Below, in pieces: positions 48,963-57,293 of a DNA stretch of 64,000 nucleotides. The stretch spans positions 111,187-175,186 of the forward strand of contig NZ_JAFDVD010000017.1 of assembly GCF_016887965.1 (NCBI RefSeq). The letters run 5' to 3'. The notes under the pieces were generated by a model that was not told where the DNA came from, made no database searches, and saw only the letters and a program-made list of their open reading frames with translations. Origin of the DNA: Phycicoccus sonneratiae (GTDB lineage Bacteria > Actinomycetota > Actinomycetes > Actinomycetales > Dermatophilaceae). How positions within the stretch are numbered: the stretch's first letter is position 1; the number at the start of each line of letters is the position of its first letter. Both the position numbers and the translations under genes were made by a program.

Positions 48963-51101
48963 TCAGCCCAGCGGCTCGAGGGTGACTGGGACGCCGTTGA
49001 GCACCGCGTTGCCGCTCAGCGGGTCGACGACGTCGGGGTCGGTGACGTCGTTGACCGAGGCGCCCGGCAGGGTCGTCGCGGTGCGGAGGCGCACCCCGTC
49101 GCGCGCGTGGCCGTAGCCGTGCGGCAGTGACACGACGCCGGGCATGAGGTCCTCACTGGCCGCGACCTCGACCTCGAGCGCGCCGGCCGCCGAGCGCACC
49201 CGCACCCGTCCGCCGTCGGCGATGCCGCGCGCGGCGAGGTCGTCCGGGTGGGCCAGCAGTGCGTGCCGCGGCCGGCCCCTCGTGAGGACGGCGGCGTTGT
49301 GCAGCCACGAGTTGTTGTCCCGCTGGTGGCGCCGGCCGACGAGGAGCAGCTCACCCTCCGGCCGGTCGGCCAGCACTCCCGCGAGCACACCGGGCAGCGC
49401 CTCGAGGACGAGCGGCGTCGCGAGGTCGATGCGCCGGTCCACGGTCCGGAGCCGCTCGGGGAGCCGCGGACGGAGCGGGCCGAGGTCGAGCCCACCCGGG
49501 CCGGCCGACCGCAGCCGGCGCAGCGAGAGCCGCCCCCCGCCGGTGCGCAGCAGGAGGTCGAGCTGGCGGGTCGGCGAGGTGCGCAGCCTCGTCTCGAGGG
49601 CGAGGGAGGCGCGCGACAGCCGCTGTCGCACACCGGTCCCCCGCGCCCGCCGGTGGGCGAGGCCCAGGTCGCGGGCGATCTCCCAGTCGTGCCGGCCCCC
49701 GGGGTCCTTGGGGAGCAGGGCCCGGGAGAACCGGGCCGTGTCGCGGACGGCCAGGAGGTGGAAGACGAGGTCGTAGTGGTCGCGTTCCAACGGACCGGTC
49801 GGCGGCAGGACGACGTCGGCGTGCCGGGTCGTCTCGTTGAGGTACATGTCGATGCACACGACGGCGTCGAGCCCGGCCATCGCCGCGTCGAGCCGCTGAC
49901 CGCCGGGGGTCGACGACACCGGGTTGCCGGCGATGGTGAGCAGCGCGCGCACCTGCCCCTCGCCCGGTGTCTCCATCTCCTCGGCCAGCGCCGAGGCGGG
50001 CAGCTCACCACCGAAGCCCGGGAGTCCACGAACGCGGGAACGTCTGCGGGAGAACCCACCGGGGCCCAGCACACCGCGGCCGACGAGGTCGACGGCCGGT
50101 GTCGTGAGCATCGTCCCGCCGGGGCGGTCGAGGTTGCCGGTCAGCACGTTGAGGAGCTGGGTCGCCCACTGGCAGACGACGCCGTGCGCCTGCGTCGAGG
50201 CGCCCATCCGTGCGTGGACGGCCGCCGACGGTGCGTCGAGCAGGTCGCGGGCCAGCGCGCGCACCGCGTCGGCCGGCAGGCCGGCAGCCCGCTCGGCGAC
50301 CTCGGGCGTGAACGGCTCGACCGCGGCGCGGACCGCCTCGGCACCGTCGACGTACGCCGCGGGCCGTGCGCGCCCGGACGCGAGCACCTCGCGGACGAGG
50401 GCCAGCAGCACGGCGGCGTCCGCACCGGGGCGGACGAAGTGGTGCTCGTCCGCGACCCTGGCGGTCTCGGTGCGCCGGGGGTCGATGACGACGAGCCGCC
50501 CTCCGCGCGAGGCGAGCTCGCGCCGTCGCCCGGGGAAGTCGGGGACCGTCCACAACGAACCGTTCGACGCCATCGGGTTGTGGCCGACGAGCACGAGCAG
50601 GTCGGTGCGGTCGATGTCGGGCACGGGCAGCAGGAACTGGTGTCCGTACAGGGCGTGGGCCACGACGTGGTGTGGCAGCTGGTCGACCGAGGTCGCCGAG
50701 TACCGGTTCCTCGTCCGCAGCAGCCGGACGAGCGTCGGGTGGTGGGTCAGCGCGCCGAGGCTGTGGACGTTGGGGTTGCCGAGGTAGACGGCGAGGGCGT
50801 CGTCGCCGTGCTCGCGCTGGACGCCGGCGAGCAGCTCGGCGGCGCGCCGGACCGCCTCGTCCCACGTGGCCTCGCGGAGCTCGCCGTCGTCGCCGCGGAC
50901 GAGCGGGCGACGCAGCCGGTCCGGGTCGTCCTGGATCTCGGGGAGCGCAAAGGCCTTGGGGCACAGGTGCCCTCGCGAGAGCGGGTCGGCGTCGTCACCG
51001 CGGATGCGGCCGACCGTCCCGCGCTCGTCGACCTCGACGACCAGCCCGCACATCGCCTCGCACAGGGTGCACGAGGTGCGGCGCACCGCCGGGGCCGTCA
51101 T
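48963..51101 (-). CDS. molybdopterin (bis-MGD) oxidoreductase
   Basis: A 712-aa enzyme of the DMSO-reductase superfamily. A [4Fe-4S] site is given by Cys11, Cys14, Cys18 and Cys47 (CTLCEAMC and LSRGHLCPK). Then come the cofactor-binding LVLVGHNPMASNGS (about 164-177) and VIDPRRTETA, and a C-terminal beta-barrel with LAHPDDLAARGI and LPHGYGHARDG. In the region where Cys, Sec or Ser usually ligates molybdenum (YSATSVDQLPHHVVAH, about 134-149) there is no cysteine or selenocysteine. No signal peptide is visible, so it is cytoplasmic. It overlaps the crotonase gene upstream by ATGA. Substrate unknown. Confidence 0.9.
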   Translation of the reverse strand: MTAPAVRRTSCTLCEAMCGLVVEVDERGTVGRIRGDDADPLSRGHLCPKAFALPEIQDDPDRLRRPLVRGDDGELREATWDEAVRRAAELLAGVQREHGDDALAVYLGNPNVHSLGALTHHPTLVRLLRTRNRYSATSVDQLPHHVVAHALYGHQFLLPVPDIDRTDLLVLVGHNPMASNGSLWTVPDFPGRRRELASRGGRLVVIDPRRTETARVADEHHFVRPGADAAVLLALVREVLASGRARPAAYVDGAEAVRAAVEPFTPEVAERAAGLPADAVRALARDLLDAPSAAVHARMGASTQAHGVVCQWATQLLNVLTGNLDRPGGTMLTTPAVDLVGRGVLGPGGFSRRRSRVRGLPGFGGELPASALAEEMETPGEGQVRALLTIAGNPVSSTPGGQRLDAAMAGLDAVVCIDMYLNETTRHADVVLPPTGPLERDHYDLVFHLLAVRDTARFSRALLPKDPGGRHDWEIARDLGLAHRRARGTGVRQRLSRASLALETRLRTSPTRQLDLLLRTGGGRLSLRRLRSAGPGGLDLGPLRPRLPERLRTVDRRIDLATPLVLEALPGVLAGVLADRPEGELLLVGRRHQRDNNSWLHNAAVLTRGRPRHALLAHPDDLAARGIADGGRVRVRSAAGALEVEVAASEDLMPGVVSLPHGYGHARDGVRLRTATTLPGASVNDVTDPDVVDPLSGNAVLNGVPVTLEPLG

Positions 51102-51895
51102 CGGGCCCGGGGCCCGAACGAGGGTGCCTCGCGCCGCAGCGCCGCCTCGCGGGCCGCACCGGTGTTACGCCGCCCGAGCAGCCGCGCCTGCTCGAGGCGC
51201 TCGCGGGCGAAGGTGCGCCGCGGCCCGGAGGACCAGGTGCGCTCGAAGACGCGCTTCGTCGCGGCGACCGAGTCCGGGGAGCGCGTGGCGACCTCCTCGA
51301 GGAACCGGGTGGCGGCGGCGACGGGGTCGTCGTGCACCTCGCTCGCCAGCCCGAGCTCGACGGCCCGGGTGCCGCTGACCACCTCGCCGGTCATCGTCAG
51401 CCGCTTGGCGACATCCATCCGCACCTGCTGCGAGAGCGCCTGGATGCCGCTCATGTCGGGGACGAGGCCCCAGCGCGCCTCGAGCACCGACCACTGGGCG
51501 TCGGGGGTCGTCATCCGCAGGTCGGCGGCGAGCGCGATCTGGAGGCCGCCGCCGTAGCAGTGGCCGTGCACCGCGGCGACGACGGGGACGGGCAGCCGGC
51601 GCCACGCCCAGCACGCCTCCTGGAAGAGGTTGGTGCCGCGCCACGGCCGGGGGACGAAGGCGCGGGCGACGCGCGGCGGCTCGCGCAGCACCGTCGCGAA
51701 GTCGAGTCCGGCGCAGAACGAGTCGCCCGACCCGCCGAGGACGACACCCCGCAGGGTGCGGTCGGAGCGCAGCGAGCGCGCCGTCTCGACGAGCCCCTCG
51801 AGGGTGTCGAGGGTCAGGGCGTTGAGCTTGTCGGGACGGTCGAGGCGGACCTGGGCGATGCCGCCGTCGACCGTGCAGGAGACCGGCGCGGACAT
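51098..51895 (-). CDS. crotonase-family protein (enoyl-CoA hydratase/isomerase-like)
   Basis: A 265-aa crotonase. Oxyanion-hole segments are SFCAGLDF and VHGHCYGGGLQIA. At the first catalytic position (Glu144 in rat hydratase) it has Gln in GGGLQ, while the second acidic residue is kept in LEARWGLVPD, followed by an Asp at the place used by dienoyl-CoA isomerases. A simple hydratase is therefore doubtful and an isomerase or other crotonase reaction is likelier. TAGGGT (plus 51902-51907) ends 6 nt before the ATG. It is cotranscribed with the molybdopterin enzyme. Confidence 0.9.
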   Translation of the reverse strand: MSAPVSCTVDGGIAQVRLDRPDKLNALTLDTLEGLVETARSLRSDRTLRGVVLGGSGDSFCAGLDFATVLREPPRVARAFVPRPWRGTNLFQEACWAWRRLPVPVVAAVHGHCYGGGLQIALAADLRMTTPDAQWSVLEARWGLVPDMSGIQALSQQVRMDVAKRLTMTGEVVSGTRAVELGLASEVHDDPVAAATRFLEEVATRSPDSVAATKRVFERTWSSGPRRTFARERLEQARLLGRRNTGAAREAALRREAPSFGPRAR

Positions 51896-52011
51896 GCCGT
51901 CACCCTACGGCTCTCGAGGAGGACGAGGCCGAGGACGGCGAGCAGGCCCACACCGGCCGAGGCGGCGAGGATCGGCAGGAGCACGGACCACGCGTCGAGG
52001 TGGAAGGACAT
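51814..52011 (-). CDS. possible small one-helix membrane peptide overlapping the crotonase start
   Basis: A 65-codon frame beginning MSFHLDAW, with one hydrophobic helix (about 9-34) and high G/C at third positions over its first 35 codons. Its last 27 codons overlap the crotonase gene in another frame and look like shadow sequence. It may be a real small protein whose end was altered, or chance. Elsewhere in 51896-52250 I find only the promoter of the following gene (TTGCCT 52196-52201, TAGGCT 52219-52224). Confidence 0.25.
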   Translation of the reverse strand: MSFHLDAWSVLLPILAASAGVGLLAVLGLVLLESRRVTACPRRSPARSTAASPRSASTVPTSSTP

Positions 52012-52250
52012 CGAGGGCTCCCGGGGGTCGAGGGGACCGGATGCTCCGAGCGTCCCGAGGCTCCCTCGCGCCGACCTCGGGGGAACCTCGTGGACGGCTG
52101 GGGACACGTCGTGGAGGAGTCCACGGAGACCGTGGCGGAAGATCCCTTGTCATCCAGGACGCGTTGTCGCACAGCGCAATACATCGGTTCGGGGCTTGCC
52201 TCGCATGCCGTCGGCGGGTAGGCTGGGGCCACGAGGGGAGGGGGGAGCCG

Positions 52251-53813
52251 ATGGCCATCAGCAGCGGACCGCAGGACGTCGTCGAGCTCGCGCGCCGAGC
52301 CGCGGAGCTGCTGACTCCCACCCTCGACACCCCGCCCACGGCCGGCACCCGCGCGGAGTGGGCGACGGCCCTGACGGGCCTAGCCTCCCTCGCGTCACGG
52401 GTCGAGGCCGCGCGCGACGTCGCCCTCGTCCGGCTGGCGGCGATCGAGCCGGAGGTGCTCGACGACGGGGAGGTGGTCGAGGGCCACCGCGAGCCCGGCC
52501 ACGTCGCGCTCGACGCGCCGGCCATCGTCTCCGGGGCGCTCTGCGTCGGCGCGGTCCACGCCGAGCGGCTCGTGCGTGACGCCGTCCACCGCGCGGCCGA
52601 CGGGCCCGAGGGGACGCCCACGTGCACCGGACTGGGCGGGCTTCACGAGGCGATGGCCGCCGGGCGCCTCGACTCCTACCGGGCATCGGTCGTCGCCGAC
52701 GAGCTCGACGAGGCCCCGGCGGAGGTGGCGGCCGCGGTCGTCGCCGCCCTCGACCCCCACCTCGACCACGAGGATGCCGGACGACTGCGCCGCCGGACCC
52801 GCCGGATGCTGGCTCGCGTCGGCCCGGACCTGCTGCGCCGCCGCGCGGTCCGCGCCCGGCAGGAGTCCTCGCTCCGGCGGTGGGTGGGCGAGCCCGGCGT
52901 CGACACCTGGCTCGGCACCTTCTCGTCGGAGGAGGCGGCCTCGGCGTGGGCCGCCATCGACGCCCTCGCGCAGCGGCTCGTCACCGACGGCACGTGCACC
53001 ACGGTCGAGCGCGCCCGCGCCCGTGCGCTCACCGACCTCGTCACGGGGAGCGCGACCATCAACGTGCTGGTCGTCCTCGCCGCACCCGTCGGTGGCGAGG
53101 TGGCGGCCTCTGCCGGCGCAGCACCCGGCGACCTCGTCGAGGTCGCGATCTCGTCCACACCACAGCCGGTCCTCGTGCCGCGCGCGTGGGTCTCACCCGT
53201 GGTCGCATCCGCGCCTGCCGATGCCGTTCTCTGCGATCCGCGTTCCGGTGCCCTCCTGGACCCTGATGGCTCGCTCTCCACCTCGGCCTGACGTCCCGGC
53301 CGGTGGCTCGCCGCCCTCGTCCGGGCCCGCGACGGCCGGTGCCGCTTCCCCGGCTGCCCCGTGGCCGCCCGGTTCTGCGACCTCGACCACGTCGTCCCCT
53401 GGCCCGCCGGCCCCACGTCCGCCGCGAACCTCGCGTGCCTCTGCCGGCGCCACCACCGCGTCAAGCAGCGCCCGGGATGGCGCGCGGCCCTCGCGCCCGA
53501 GGGGACGATGACCTGGACCGACCCGACCGGACGCGTCCGCACCACGACTCCGCTCGATGCCCTCGGCGCCACCGTCCTCCCCGACATCGGGTCCGACCGG
53601 GCCCCGACTCCTCGCGCCATCTCACCCCGCGACGGTCGTGGCCCCTTCAGCCGGCTCGAGTTCCACCTCGAGCACGCCCTGGGCGATGCCGACCCACCGC
53701 TCCGCCGGTGCCGCTTCGACCACCACCGCCCCCTCGACCCGGTGCTCGTCCACGGACCGGCGCACCGACGCAGGGAGCGCCCCCCACCCCGGCCGGACCT
53801 CCCGCCCTTCTGA
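52251..53813 (+). pseudogene. DUF222-HNH endonuclease gene interrupted by an in-frame TGA
   Basis: One continuous frame of 521 codons with a single internal TGA at 53289-53291 (codon 347). Residues 1-346 are the DUF222 domain. The remaining 173 codons hold the HNH nuclease: ARDGRCRFPGC, then CDLDHVVPWPAGPTS and NLACLCRRHHRVKQ with the catalytic histidines. These two domains are normally one polypeptide in actinobacterial 13E12-like repeat proteins. No frameshift is needed, only one codon change. A purine-rich ribosome site (GGGGAGGGGGGAG) precedes the ATG. A sequencing error, a true nonsense mutation or read-through are all possible; the downstream half could restart at GTG 53361. Confidence 0.85.
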
Positions 53814-53819
53814 ACCCTG

Positions 53820-53839
53820 CCCGTCCCCCGGGGGACGGG
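53820..53839. terminator. perfect 20-bp palindrome after the HNH reading frame
   Basis: CCCGTCCCCCGGGGGACGGG is self-complementary and starts 7 bp after the HNH stop. It abuts TAGGTT (53840-53845), the presumed -10 of the NUDIX gene, so it ends one transcript where the next begins, or may influence that promoter. Confidence 0.6.
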
Positions 53840-53851
53840 TAGGTTCGGCCG

Positions 53852-54307
53852 ATGCCCCGGGAGCCGTCACCCGTCCGCGTCAAGGCGATGCTGATCGCCC
53901 CGAACGCCGACCGGACCGCCCATGCGGTGACGCTCCACCCGTCGACCCGTGAGGACCCGGACGGCTACCACCGGCTGATCGGTGGCGGCGTGGAGGACGG
54001 CGAGAGCCACCACGACGCGATCGTGCGCGAGGTCGACGAGGAGCTCGGCGCCACGATCGGCGACCTCGCCTACGTGGCCCGCGTCGAGAACGTCTTCCGC
54101 CTCGACGGTGTGCCCGGACACGAGACCGTGTTCGTGTACTCGGGCCTCCTCGAACCGCAGCCCGCGGCGGCGGGGGCCGTCCTCACGGAGAGCGACGGCA
54201 GCGTCGTGCCCGTCGTCTGGCGCTCCTTCGACGACGAGAGGGAGTCCGTGCCCCTGTACCCGACCGCGGCGCGTCCCTGGGTCCGCGCGACGGCCGCGCA
54301 GCGCTAG
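53852..54307 (+). CDS. NUDIX hydrolase
   Basis: A 151-aa NUDIX enzyme. The box runs from Gly45 to Ala67 in the pattern G-x5-E-x7-REV-x-EE-x-G, with Glu51, Arg59, Glu60, Glu63 and Glu64 positioned to bind Mg2+. It would hydrolyse a nucleoside diphosphate linked to another moiety; the exact substrate is not inferable. TAGGTT (53840-53845) ends 6 nt before the ATG, suggesting a leaderless message. Confidence 0.92.
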   Translation: MPREPSPVRVKAMLIAPNADRTAHAVTLHPSTREDPDGYHRLIGGGVEDGESHHDAIVREVDEELGATIGDLAYVARVENVFRLDGVPGHETVFVYSGLLEPQPAAAGAVLTESDGSVVPVVWRSFDDERESVPLYPTAARPWVRATAAQR

Positions 54308-54322
54308 CCGGTCCTCGGGCCG

Positions 54323-55564
54323 TCAGGCGACGCGCGTCGCGACGGCCGGAGCAGCCGCCGGCCCCCGCACCGAGCGCCGGTGCAGCAGCACCGACACCCC
54401 GAGCACGCCGAGGCCGAGCACGGCCAGGCCCACACCCACCCACGACGGTGCCGTGTACCCGTACCCGCGGGCGATGACGACGCCGCCCAGCCAGGCGCCG
54501 AGGGCGTTGGCGAGGTTGAGCGCGGCGTGGTTGCCGGCCGCCGCGAGGGTCTGCGCCGCGCCGGCGACCTGCATGAGGCGCAGCTGGAGGTTGATGACGA
54601 GCACGGACGCGAGGACCGAGACGAGGACGAGCACGACGAGCGCCGGCACCGTCCAGCGGGCCACGAGCGCGAACAGCCCGAGCGAGACCCCCAGCCCGGT
54701 CATGCCGATGACGACCGACCGCAGCACCGACCAGTCCCCCATCCGCCCGGCGACGAGGTTGCCGACGAACCCGGAGGCGCCGAACACGAGGAGGAACACC
54801 GGCACCGCGGACGACGACAGCCCCGTCACCTCGGTGACGGTCGGCGCGATGTACGAGTACATGGCGAACATCCCGCCGAAGCCGACGGCCCCGACCGCGA
54901 GGGTGAGCAGCACCTGGAGGTTGGTCAGCGCGCCGAGCTCGGCCCGCACGGTCCGCGAGCGGTCCGCGGCGAGCCGGGGCACCTGCAGCGCCACGAGCGC
55001 CACGGTCGCGAGCCCCAGCATGGCGACGAGCCAGTAGGCCGAGCGCCAGCCGAGGGTCTGCCCCAGCCACGTCGCGCCGGGCACGCCCAGCACGTTGGCG
55101 ATCGGGATGCCGAGCATGACCGTACCGACCGCCCGTCCGGCCCGCCCCGCGGGCGCGAGGTCGACGGCCACGAGCGCCGCGACCCCGAAGTAGGCCCCGT
55201 GCGGCAGCCCGGCGAGGAAGCGCGCGCCCACGAGCGTCTCGTACGTCGGCGCCAGCGCGCTCAGCCCGTTGCCGACCGCGAAGGCGACCATCAGCCCCAG
55301 CAGCAGCCCCTTGCGCGGCAGCGTCGCCCCGAGCGCGGCGATGAGCGGCGCCCCGACGACGACCCCGGCCGCGTACGCCGAGATGGTGTGCCCGCCCGCG
55401 GGGATCGACACCCCGACGCCGTCGGAGATCTGCGGCAGGAGGCCCATCGTCACGAACTCGGTCGTGCCGATGGCGATGCCGCCGAGGATGAGGGCGGCCG
55501 TGGCGAGGAAGGGGTGGCGGGGCTGGGGCACGGGGAGTGCAAGGAACGCCACCCGCCGCCGCAT
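54323..55564 (-). CDS. MFS transporter, DHA1/AraJ-like
   Basis: A 413-aa major facilitator protein with twelve helices, resembling AraJ/PbuE-type DHA1 exporters: GGIAIGTTEFVTMGLLPQI in helix 1, ARFLAGLPHGAYFGVAALVA in helix 4 and AAGNHAALNLANALGAWLGG in helix 11. I chose the ATG at 55564; a GTG at 55597 adds 11 residues and neither has a clear ribosome site. Converges with the NUDIX gene. Substrates of relatives include arabinose, purines and drugs. Confidence 0.87.
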   Translation of the reverse strand: MRRRVAFLALPVPQPRHPFLATAALILGGIAIGTTEFVTMGLLPQISDGVGVSIPAGGHTISAYAAGVVVGAPLIAALGATLPRKGLLLGLMVAFAVGNGLSALAPTYETLVGARFLAGLPHGAYFGVAALVAVDLAPAGRAGRAVGTVMLGIPIANVLGVPGATWLGQTLGWRSAYWLVAMLGLATVALVALQVPRLAADRSRTVRAELGALTNLQVLLTLAVGAVGFGGMFAMYSYIAPTVTEVTGLSSSAVPVFLLVFGASGFVGNLVAGRMGDWSVLRSVVIGMTGLGVSLGLFALVARWTVPALVVLVLVSVLASVLVINLQLRLMQVAGAAQTLAAAGNHAALNLANALGAWLGGVVIARGYGYTAPSWVGVGLAVLGLGVLGVSVLLHRRSVRGPAAAPAVATRVA

Positions 55565-55637
55565 TCCCGGACCCGCCGCGGACGGCCCGGATGTCACACG
55601 GAGTTCACTCGAGCGGCGCCGTTCCTAGGATGGCGGG

Positions 55638-56624
55638 ATGCGTGCAGCCCAGGTCAACCGCCTCGACGGACCCGAGAGCGTCGAGGTCGTCGACCTCCCC
55701 GACGCGGCCGAGGACCGGCACGCCGACCGGCGGGTCGTCGTCGACGTCGCGGCCGCCGGCGTCTGCTTCCCCGACGTGCTCCTGACCCGCGGGCAGTACC
55801 AGCTGACGCCCGACCTGCCCTTCGTCCCCGGGTCGGAGGTGGCCGGGGTCGTGCGCAGCGCACCGGCCGGCTGCGGGTTCGCGGCCGGCGACCGCGTGGC
55901 CGCCTTCCCCGTGCTCGGCGGCTTCGCCGAGGCCGTGGCCGTCGACCCCGCGATGGTCTTCCCGCTGCCGGACGACACGACGTGGGACCGCGCCGCGGCC
56001 CTCCCGATGAACTACCTCACGTGCGACTTCGCCCTGCGCGAGCGGGCCCGCCTGGCCGAGGGCGAGACCGTGCTCGTCCACGGCGCCGCCGGCGGGGTCG
56101 GCACGGCCGCCGTCCAGCTCGCCGCGGCCCACGGCGCCCGCGTCCTCGCCGTCGTGTCCACCGACGCCAAGGCCGAGGTCGCCCGCGCCGCCGGAGCCGA
56201 CGAGGTGCTCCCGGCCGACGGCTTCCGCGACGCGGTCGCCGAGCTCACCGGGGGACGCGGCGTCGACGTCGTCGTCGACCCGGTCGGCGGCGACCGGTTC
56301 ACCGACTCGCTGCGCTCGCTCGCTCCGGGCGGCCGGCTGCTCGTCATCGGGTTCACGGCCGGCTCCATCCCCGAGGTGAAGGTCAACCGGCTGCTGCTGG
56401 GCAACACCTCGGTCGTCGGGGTCGGCTGGGGCGCGTGGTGGACCCACCCGCACGGGCCGGGCAGCGGCTACCTGCGCGAGCAGTGGGACGGCCTGCTCCC
56501 CCATTTCGCGTCCGGCGCGGTCGACCCCGTCGTCGGGGAGGTCCGGGCCCTCGACGAGGTCGTCGAGGCGCTGCTCGCCGTCGAGGGTCGGCGGGCCACC
56601 GGCAAGGTCCTCCTGACGCCCTGA
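55638..56624 (+). CDS. zinc-free NADPH:quinone oxidoreductase (MDR family)
   Basis: A 328-aa medium-chain reductase related to QOR/zeta-crystallin. GVCFPDVLLTRGQYQ takes the place where zinc enzymes have their first ligand, and the Rossmann loop is HGAAGGVGTAAVQLA (about 147-161). It is a different subgroup from the protein at 4610, matching reductases often annotated as NADPH:quinone oxidoreductase beside acyl-CoA metabolism genes. TAGGAT (55626-55631) ends 6 nt before the ATG. Confidence 0.92.
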   Translation: MRAAQVNRLDGPESVEVVDLPDAAEDRHADRRVVVDVAAAGVCFPDVLLTRGQYQLTPDLPFVPGSEVAGVVRSAPAGCGFAAGDRVAAFPVLGGFAEAVAVDPAMVFPLPDDTTWDRAAALPMNYLTCDFALRERARLAEGETVLVHGAAGGVGTAAVQLAAAHGARVLAVVSTDAKAEVARAAGADEVLPADGFRDAVAELTGGRGVDVVVDPVGGDRFTDSLRSLAPGGRLLVIGFTAGSIPEVKVNRLLLGNTSVVGVGWGAWWTHPHGPGSGYLREQWDGLLPHFASGAVDPVVGEVRALDEVVEALLAVEGRRATGKVLLTP

Positions 56625-56762
56625 CCTGCGCCATCGGACCTCCGGACCTCGGACGAAAGTCTCAGTCCACCTTGATGTTCTCTTGACGGTCCGACCCCGG
56701 GAGGCACGGCAGAGTGTGAGGACACCGTGGACCAGCCACGCCCTGCCTAGGGGGTCAATCCC

Positions 56763-57275
56763 TTGTTCGACACCGTCTTCGGCATCCCGACCCATGCCCT
56801 CGTGGTGCACGCCGTCGTCGTCCTCGCGCCGCTCACGGCGCTCCTCCTCGTCCTCGTCGCGGTGTCGGAGAGGCTCCGCGCCCGCATCGGCATCGCCCTG
56901 CCCCTCCTCGCGACCGTGTCGGCCATCAGCGGCTTCGTCGCCAAGGAGTCCGGCGAGTCGCTCGAGCGCCGGGTCGGCGAGAGCAACCTCGTCGAGGAGC
57001 ACGCCGAGCTCGGCGACGTCCTGCCGATCATCCTCATCGCCGTCGCCGTCCTCACCTGGGTGATCTGGCTCGTGTGGCGGCGCACCCCGCGCGACGTCGA
57101 GGCCGGTGCCGCGAAGCCGTCCGCGCTCCTGCGCGTCCTCCTCGCGGTCGGCGTCCTCGCCGCCATCGGCCTCGCGGTCGACGTCACGCTCGTCGGCCAC
57201 TCCGGCGCCAAGGCGGTGTGGAGCGGCATCGGCTCGCAGCCGGCCCCCTCCGGCGGCGAGGGCGACGACGACTGA
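56763..57275 (+). CDS. DUF2231 membrane protein
   Basis: A 170-aa protein with four helices. The first, starting FGIPTHALVVHAVVVLAP, carries the conserved histidines of DUF2231 (His11, His16), and a GHSGAKAVW motif follows the last helix (about 150-158). Members are thought to sit in membranes with haem or redox partners, but none is established. The start is TTG, with AGGGGG at 56749-56754; no better start is available. The acidic tail is cytoplasmic or disordered. Confidence 0.85.
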   Translation: MFDTVFGIPTHALVVHAVVVLAPLTALLLVLVAVSERLRARIGIALPLLATVSAISGFVAKESGESLERRVGESNLVEEHAELGDVLPIILIAVAVLTWVIWLVWRRTPRDVEAGAAKPSALLRVLLAVGVLAAIGLAVDVTLVGHSGAKAVWSGIGSQPAPSGGEGDDD

Positions 57276-57293
57276 CCCCGACCCCGGCGGGCC

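Noticed and set aside
52251..53291. DUF222 protein as a complete stand-alone gene
   Set aside because: The downstream sequence continues in the same frame as the HNH domain that these proteins normally carry, so the stop at 53289 is an interruption rather than a natural end.
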